Source: Dermanyssus gallinae (taxonomy: Eukaryota > Arthropoda > Arachnida > Mesostigmata > Dermanyssidae). Taken from it: a stretch of 64,000 nt of DNA. Below are positions 58,001 through 64,000 of this stretch, piece after piece. The position numbers and the translations under genes were made by a program. The stretch lies in contig QVRM01001126.1 of the NCBI GenBank assembly GCA_003439945.1, positions 729,067 to 793,066 of the forward strand, in the 5' to 3' direction. Each line of letters opens with the position of its first letter. The stretch's first letter is position 1. The notes beneath the pieces were generated by a model, which saw nothing but the letters and a program-made list of their open reading frames with translations, was not told the origin of the DNA and made no database searches.

Positions 58001-61000
58001 CGCTCTTACAACCGGCTAATTCTTAGAACCGGCTCGTTCTTAGAACCGGTTCGTTCTTAGAACCGGCTCGTTCTTAGAACCGGCTCTTTCTTAGAACCGG
58101 CTCGTTCTTAGAACCGGCTCGTTCTTAGAACCGGCTCGTTCTTAGAACCGGCTCGTTCTTAGAACCGGCTCGTTCTTAGAACCGGCTCGTTCTTAGAACC
58201 GGCTCGTTCTTAGAACCGGCTCGTTCTTAGAACCGGCTCGTTCTTAGAACCGGCTCGTTCTTAGAACCGGCTCGTTCTTAGAAACCGGCTCGTTTACCTC
58301 TTAAAACCGGCTTGCTCTTAAAACCGGCTCGTTCTCACAACCGGCTCGTTCTTAGAACCGGCTCGTTCTTAGAACCGGCTCGTTCTTAGAACTGGCTCAG
58401 TCTTAGAACCGGCTCGTTCTTAGAACCGGCTCGTTCTTAAAACCGGCTCGTTCTTAAAACCGGCTCGTTCTTAAAACCGGCTCGTTCTTAAAACCGGCTC
58501 GTTCTTAAAACCGGCTCGCTCTTAAAACCGGCTCGTTCTTAGAGCCGGCTTGTTCTTAGAACCGGCTTGTTCTTAGAACCGGCTCGTTCTTAGAACCGGC
58601 TTATTCTTCGAACCGGCTTGTTCTTAGAACCGGCTTGTTCTTAGAACCGGCTTGTTCTTAGAACCGGCTTATTCTTCGAACCGGCTTATTCTTCGAACCG
58701 GCTTATTCTTTGAACCGGCTTATTCTTTGAACCGGCTTGTTCTTTGAACCGGCTTGTTCTTAGAACCGGCTTGTTCTTAGAACCGGCTCGTTCTTAGAAC
58801 CGGCTCGTTCTTCAAACCGGCTTGTTCTTCGAACCGGCTCGCTCTTAGAACCAGCTCGTTCTTAAAACCAGCTCGTTCTTAAAACTGGCTCGTTCTTATA
58901 ACTGGCTCGTTCTTATAACCGGCTCGCTCTTAGAACCGGCTCGCTCTCAGAACCAGCTCGTTCTTAGAACTGGCTCGTTCTTAAAACTGGCTCGTTCTTA
59001 AAACCGGCTCGCTCTTAGAATCGGCTCGCTCTCAGAACCGGCTCGCTCTTACAACCGGCTCGCTTTCAGAACCGGCTCGCTCTTAGAACCGGCTCGTTCT
59101 TAAAACTGGCTCGCTCTTAGAACCGGCTCGTTCTTAAAACTGGCTCGTTCTTAAAACTGGCTCGCTCTTACAACCGGCTAATTCTTAGAACCGGCTCGTT
59201 CTTAGAACCGGTTCGTTCTTAGAACCGGCTCGTTCTTAGAACCGGCTCTTTCTTAGAACCGGCTCGTTCTTAGAACCGGCTCGTTCTTAGAACCGGCTCG
59301 TTCTTAGAACCGGCTCGTTCTTAGAACCGGCTCGTTCTTAGAACCGGCTCGTTCTTAGAACCGGCTCGTTCTTAGAACCGGCTCGTTCTTAGAACCGGCT
59401 CGTTCTTAGAACCGGCTCGTTCTTAGAACCGGCTCGTTCTTAGAACCGGCTCGTTCTTAGAACCGGCTCGTTCTTAAAACCGGCTCGTTCTTAAAACCGG
59501 CTTGCTCTTAAAACCGGCTCGTTCTCACAACCGGCTCGTTCTTAGAACCGGCTCGTTCTTAGAACCGGCTCGTTCTTAGAACCGGCTTGTTCTTAGAACT
59601 GGCTCAGTCTTAGAACCGGCTCGTTCTTAGAACCGGCTCGTTCTTAAAACCGGCTCGTTCTTAAAACCGGCTCGTTCTTAAAACCGGCTCGTTCTTAAAA
59701 CCGGCTCGCTCTTAAAACCGGCTCGTTCTTAGAACCGGCTCGTTCTTAGAACCGGCTCGTTCTTAGAACCGGCTCGTTCTTAGAACCGGCTCGTTCTTAG
59801 AACCGGCTCGTTCTTAGAACCGGCTCGTTCTTAGAACCGGCTCGTTCTTAAAACCGGCTCGTTCTTAAAACCGGCTCGTTCTTAGAACCGGCTCGTTCTT
59901 AGAACCGGCTCGTTCTTACAACCGGCTCGTTCTTAGAACCGGCTCGTTCTTACAACCGGCTCGTTCTTAGAACCGGCTCGTTCTTAGAACCGGCTCGTTC
60001 TTAGAACCGGCTCGTTCTTAAAACCGGCTCGTTCTTAGAACCGGCTCGTTCTTAGAACTGGCTCGTTCTTAAAACTGGCTCGTTCTTAAAACCGGCTCGC
60101 TCTTAGAACCGGCTCGCTCTCAGAACCGGCTCGCTCTTACAAACCGGCTCGCTCTTAGAACCGGCTCGCTCTTAGAACCGGCTCGTTCTTAAAACTGGCT
60201 CGCTCTTAGAACCGGCTCGTTCTTAAAACTGGCTTGCTCTTAAAACCGGCTCGTTCTCACAACCGGCTCGTTCTTAGAACCGGCTCGTTCTTAGAACCGG
60301 CTCGTTCTTAGAACTGGCTCAGTCTTAGAACCGGCTCGTTCTTAGAACCGGCTCGTTCTTAAAACCGGCTCGTTCTTAAAACCGGCTCGTTCTTAAAACC
60401 GGCTCGTTCTTAAAACCGGCTCGTTCTTAAAACCGGCTCGCTCTTAAAACCGGCTCGTTCTTAGAACCGGCTTGTTCTTAGAACCGGCTTGTTCTTAGAA
60501 CCGGCTCGTTCTTAGAACCGGCTTATTCTTCGAACCGGCTTGTTCTTAGAACCGGCTTGTTCTTAGAACCGGCTTGTTCTTAGAACCGGCTTATTCTTCG
60601 AACCGGCTTATTCTTCGAACCGGCTTATTCTTTGAACCGGCTTATTCTTTGAACCGGCTTGTTCTTTGAACCGGCTTGTTCTTAGAACCGGCTTGTTCTT
60701 AGAACCGGCTCGTTCTTAGAACCGGCTCGTTCTTCAAACCGGCTTGTTCTTCGAACCGGCTCGCTCTTAGAACCAGCTCGTTCTTAGAACCAGCTCGTTC
60801 TTAAAACTGGCTCGTTCTTATAACTGGCTCGTTCTTATAACCGGCTCGCTCTTAGAACCGGCTCGCTCTCAGAACCAGCTCGTTCTTAGAACTGGCTCGT
60901 TCTTAAAACTGGCTCGTTCTTAAAACCGGCTCGCTCTTAGAATCGGCTCGCTCTCAGAACCGGCTCGCTCTTACAACCGGCTCGCTTTCAGAACCGGCTC

Positions 61001-64000
61001 GCTCTTAGAACCGGCTCGTTCTTAAAACTGGCTCGCTTTTAGAACCGGCTCGTTCTTAAAACTGGCTCGTTCTTAAAACTGGCTCGCTCTTACAACCGGC
61101 TAATTCTTAGAACCGGCTCGTTCTTAGAACCGGTTCGTTCTTAGAACCGGCTCGTTCTTAAAACCGGCTCGTTCTTAAAACCGGCTCGTTCTTAGAACCG
61201 GCTCGTTCTTAGAACCGGCTCGTTCTTACAACCGGCTCGTTCTTAGAACCGGCTCGTTCTTACAACCGGCTCGTTCTTAGAACCGGCTCGTTCTTAGAAC
61301 CGGCTCGTTCTTAGAACCGGCTCGTTCTTAAAACCGGCTCGTTCTTAGAACCGGCTCGTTCTTAGAACTGGCTCGTTCTTAAAACTGGCTCGTTCTTAAA
61401 ACCGGCTCGCTCTTAGAACCGGCTCGCTCTCAGAACCGGCTCGCTCTTACAACCGGCTCGCTCTTAGAACCGGCTCGCTCTTAGAACCGGCTCGTTCTTA
61501 AAACTGGCTCGCTCTTAGAACCGGCTCGTTCTTAAAACTGGCTCGCTCTTAAAACCGGCTTGTTCTTAGAACCGGCTCGTTCTTAGAACCGGTTCGTTCT
61601 TAGAACCGGCTCGTTCTTAGAACCGGCTCTTTCTTAGAACCGGCTCGTTCTTAGAACCGGCTCTTTCTTAGAACCGGCTCGCTCTTAAAACCGGCTTGTT
61701 CTTAGAACCGGCTCGTTCTTAGAACCGGTTCGTTCTTAGAACCGGCTCGTTCTTAGAACCGGCTCTTTCTTAGAACCGGCTCGTTCTTAGAACCGGCTCT
61801 TTCTTAGAACCGGCTCGTTCTTAGAACCGGCTCGTTCTTAGAACCGGCTCGTTCTTAGAACCGGCTCGTTCTTAGAACCGGCTCGTTCTTAGAACCGGCT
61901 CGTTCTTAGAACCGGCTCGTTCTTAGAACCGGCTCGTTCTTAGAACCGGCTCGTTCTTAGAACCGGCTCGTTCTTAGAACCGGCTCGTTCTTAGAACCGG
62001 CTCGTTCTTAGAACCGGCTCGTTCTTAGAACCGGCTCGTTCTTAAAACCGGCTCGTTCTTAAACCGGCTTGCTCTTAAAACCGGCTCGTTCTTACAACCG
62101 GCTCGTTCTTAGAACCGGCTCGTTCTTAGAACCGGCTCGTTCTTAAAAACCGGCTCGTTCTTAGAACCGGCTCGTTCTTAGACCGGCTCGTTCTTACAAC
62201 CGGCTCGTTCTTAGAACCGCTCGTTCTTAGAACCGGCTCGTTCTTAGAACCGGCCTCGTTCTTAAAACCGGCTCGTTCTTGAAACCGGCTCGTTCTTAAA
62301 ACCGGCTCGCTCTTAAAACCGGCTCGTTCTTAGAACCGGCTCGTTCTTAGAACTGGCTCGTTCTTAAAAACTGGCTCGTTCTTAAAACCGGCTCGCTCTT
62401 AGAACCGGCTCGCTCTCAGAACCGGCTCGCTCTTACAACCGGCTCGCTTTTAGAACCGGCTCGCTCTTAGAACCGGCTCGTTCTTAAAACTGGCTCGCTC
62501 TTAGAACCGGCTCGTTCTTAAAACTGGCTCGCTCTTAAAACCGGCTTGTTCTTAGAACCGGCTCCGTTCTTAGAACCGGTTACCGGTTCTTAGAACCGGC
62601 TCGTTCTTAGAACCGGCTCGTTCTTAGAACCGGCTCGTTCTTAGAACCGGCTCGTTCTTAGAACCGGCTCGTTCTTAGAACCGGCTCGTTCTTAGAACCG
62701 GCTCGTTCTTAGAACCGGCTCGTTCTTAGAACCGGCTCGTTCTTAGAACCGGCTCGTTCTTAGACCGGCCTCGTCCTTAGAACCGGCTCGTTTCTTAGAA
62801 CCGGCTCGTTCTTAGAACCGGCTCGTTCTAAGACCGGCTCGTTCTTAGAACCGGCTCGTTCCTTAAAACCGGCTCGTTCTGAAAACCGGCTCGTTCTTAG
62901 AAACCGGCTCGTTCTTAGAAAACCGGCTCGTTCTTAGAACCGGCTCGTTCTTGAACCGGCTCGTTCTTAGAACCGGCTCGTTCTTAGAACCGGCTCGTTC
63001 TTAAAACCGGCTCGTTCTTACAACCGGCTCGTTCTTAGAACCGGCTCGTTCTTACAACCGGCTCGTTCTTAGAACCGGCTCGTTCTTAGAACCGGCTCGT
63101 TCTTAGAACCGGCTCGTTCTTAAAACCGGCTCGTTCTTAAACCGGCTCGCTCTTAAAAACCGGCTCGTTCTTAGAACCGGCTCGTTCTTAGAACTGGCCG
63201 TTCTTAAAACTGGCTCGTTCTTAAAACCGGCTCGCTCTTAGAACCGGCTCGCTCTCAGATCCGCTCGCTCTTACAACCGGCTCGCTTTTAGAACCGGCTC
63301 GCTCTTAGAACGGCTCGTTCTTAAACTGGCTCGCTCTTAGAACCGGCTCGTTCTAAACTGGCTCGCTCTTAAAACCGCTTGTTCTTAGAACCGGCTCGTT
63401 CTTAGAACCGGTTCGTTCTTAGAACCGGCTCGTTCTTAGAACCGGCTCTTTCTTAGAACCGGCTCGTTCTTAGAACCGGCTCGTTCTTAGAACCGGCTCG
63501 TTCTTAGAACCGCTCGTTCTTAGAACCGCTCGTTCTTAGAACCGGCTCGTTCTTAGAACCGGCTCGTTCTTAGAACCGGCTCGTTCTTAGAACCGGCTCG
63601 TTCTTAGAACCGGCTCGTTCTTAGAACCGGCTCGTTCTTAGAACCGGCTCGTTTCTTAAGAACCGGCTCGTTCTTAAACCGGCTCGTTCTTAAAACCGGC
63701 TCGTTCTTAAAACCGCTCGTTCTTAAAACCGCTCGTTCTTTACAACCGGCTCGTTCTTAGAACCGTCGTTCTTAGACCGTCGTTCTAAAACCGCTCGTTC
63801 TTAGAACCGGCTCGTTCTTAGAACCGGCTCGTTCTTAGAACCGGCTCGTTCTTACAACCGGCTCGTTCTTAGAACCGGCTCGTTCTTAGAAACCGGCTCG
63901 TTCTTAGAACCGGCTCGTTCTTAAAACCGGCTCGTTCTTAAAACCGGCTCGTTCTTAAAACACACGGCCTCGTTCTTAGAACCTGGCTCGTTCTTAGAAC
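49088..64000. repeat. 17-bp satellite array, about 877 copies, running off the window end
   Basis: Consensus monomer AACCGGCTCGTTCTTAG. Common variants are CTCGCTC, CTTGTTC, ACTGG and CTTAAAACC. Phase is kept almost perfectly to about 62,090. Variant-rich marker blocks recur at whole-monomer distances. CTCACTCCTATAACC occurs at 49,602, 51,217, 52,780, 54,514 and 56,724, and CGCTTTCAGAACC at 55,434, 57,899, 59,061 and 60,983. This shows multi-kilobase amplification of segments. No coding frame is sustained because the 17-bp period rotates the frame past a TAG. The right end is beyond the window. Confidence 0.97.
62090..64000. other. Indel-rich end of the satellite array
   Basis: Single-base insertions and deletions (for example AACCGCTCG, GGCCTCG, TTAAAAACC, AGACCGG) appear dozens of times here. 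Only a handful occur in the previous 13 kb. Substitution patterns are otherwise the same. Read-consensus error at a contig end is the simplest reading. Confidence 0.6.

Noticed and set aside
49088..64000. CRISPR-like array
   Set aside because: The repeats are directly contiguous with no unique spacers, the unit is 17 bp, and the context is eukaryotic.
49088..64000. Heat-shock-element array (GAA/TTC units)
   Set aside because: The TTC and GAA are separated by three bases, not the two required by the heat-shock consensus; the spacing fits the STAT-type consensus instead.

Overview
This is eukaryotic DNA, most likely from an arthropod. The main evidence is decayed non-LTR retrotransposons of several clades, two mariner-like transposase relics, tRNA-derived SINE-like repeats, many (TA)n tracts, and a small spliced gene with short introns and a signal peptide. 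A mite or other chelicerate is possible, but nothing in the window proves it. There is no bacterial operon structure. Most long open frames here are translated microsatellites or chance frames.

Layout. 0-1 kb: 3' end of an intact-looking retrotransposon ORF (family 1, copy 1). 1.6-2.2 kb: CAA-rich low-complexity DNA. 4.2-5.3 kb: a GC-rich island with undecided coding potential. 5.3-7.4 kb: (TA)n-associated dispersed repeats, a 58-bp-arm hairpin and a roughly 630-bp foldback element. 7.9-12.1 kb: two badly decayed reverse-transcriptase (RT) fragments. 15.0-19.0 kb: a tandem duplication whose first unit holds a three-exon, 102-residue secreted TIL-type cysteine-rich protein gene (minus strand). 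The second unit keeps only a damaged last exon, and an RT fragment lies inside it. 20-21 kb: an RT relic and CAA repeats. 23.8-26.1 kb: the best preserved retrotransposon, a 747-codon RT ORF on the minus strand (family 1, copy 2). 27.2 kb: a small hairpin with a perfect 22-bp outer stem. 28.9-32.5 kb: a graveyard of one transposase and three RT relics. 35.3-37.5 kb: purine-rich and 20-bp minisatellites. 37.5-40.7 kb: a GC-rich, CpG-rich island with a candidate signal-peptide exon, a perfect 18-bp hairpin and a 26-bp tandem repeat. 41-45 kb: isolated candidate exons and an RT fragment. 47.0-49.0 kb: a SINE-like element, a dead mariner and an RT 3' fragment.

From about 49,088 to the window end, nearly 15 kb is one tandem array of a 17-bp monomer (consensus AACCGGCTCGTTCTTAG, about 877 copies). 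It has higher-order organisation: marker blocks recur at whole-monomer distances. The last 1.9 kb is rich in single-base indels and looks like poorer consensus or array-edge sequence.

The mobile-element genes act alone rather than in a pathway. The family-1 ORF would reverse-transcribe its own RNA at a nicked target, and SINEs of this kind depend on such enzymes. The only host gene I can reconstruct with consistent splice phases is the TIL-type protein, presumably a secreted serine-protease inhibitor. Boundaries of decayed elements are approximate and were set by eye.
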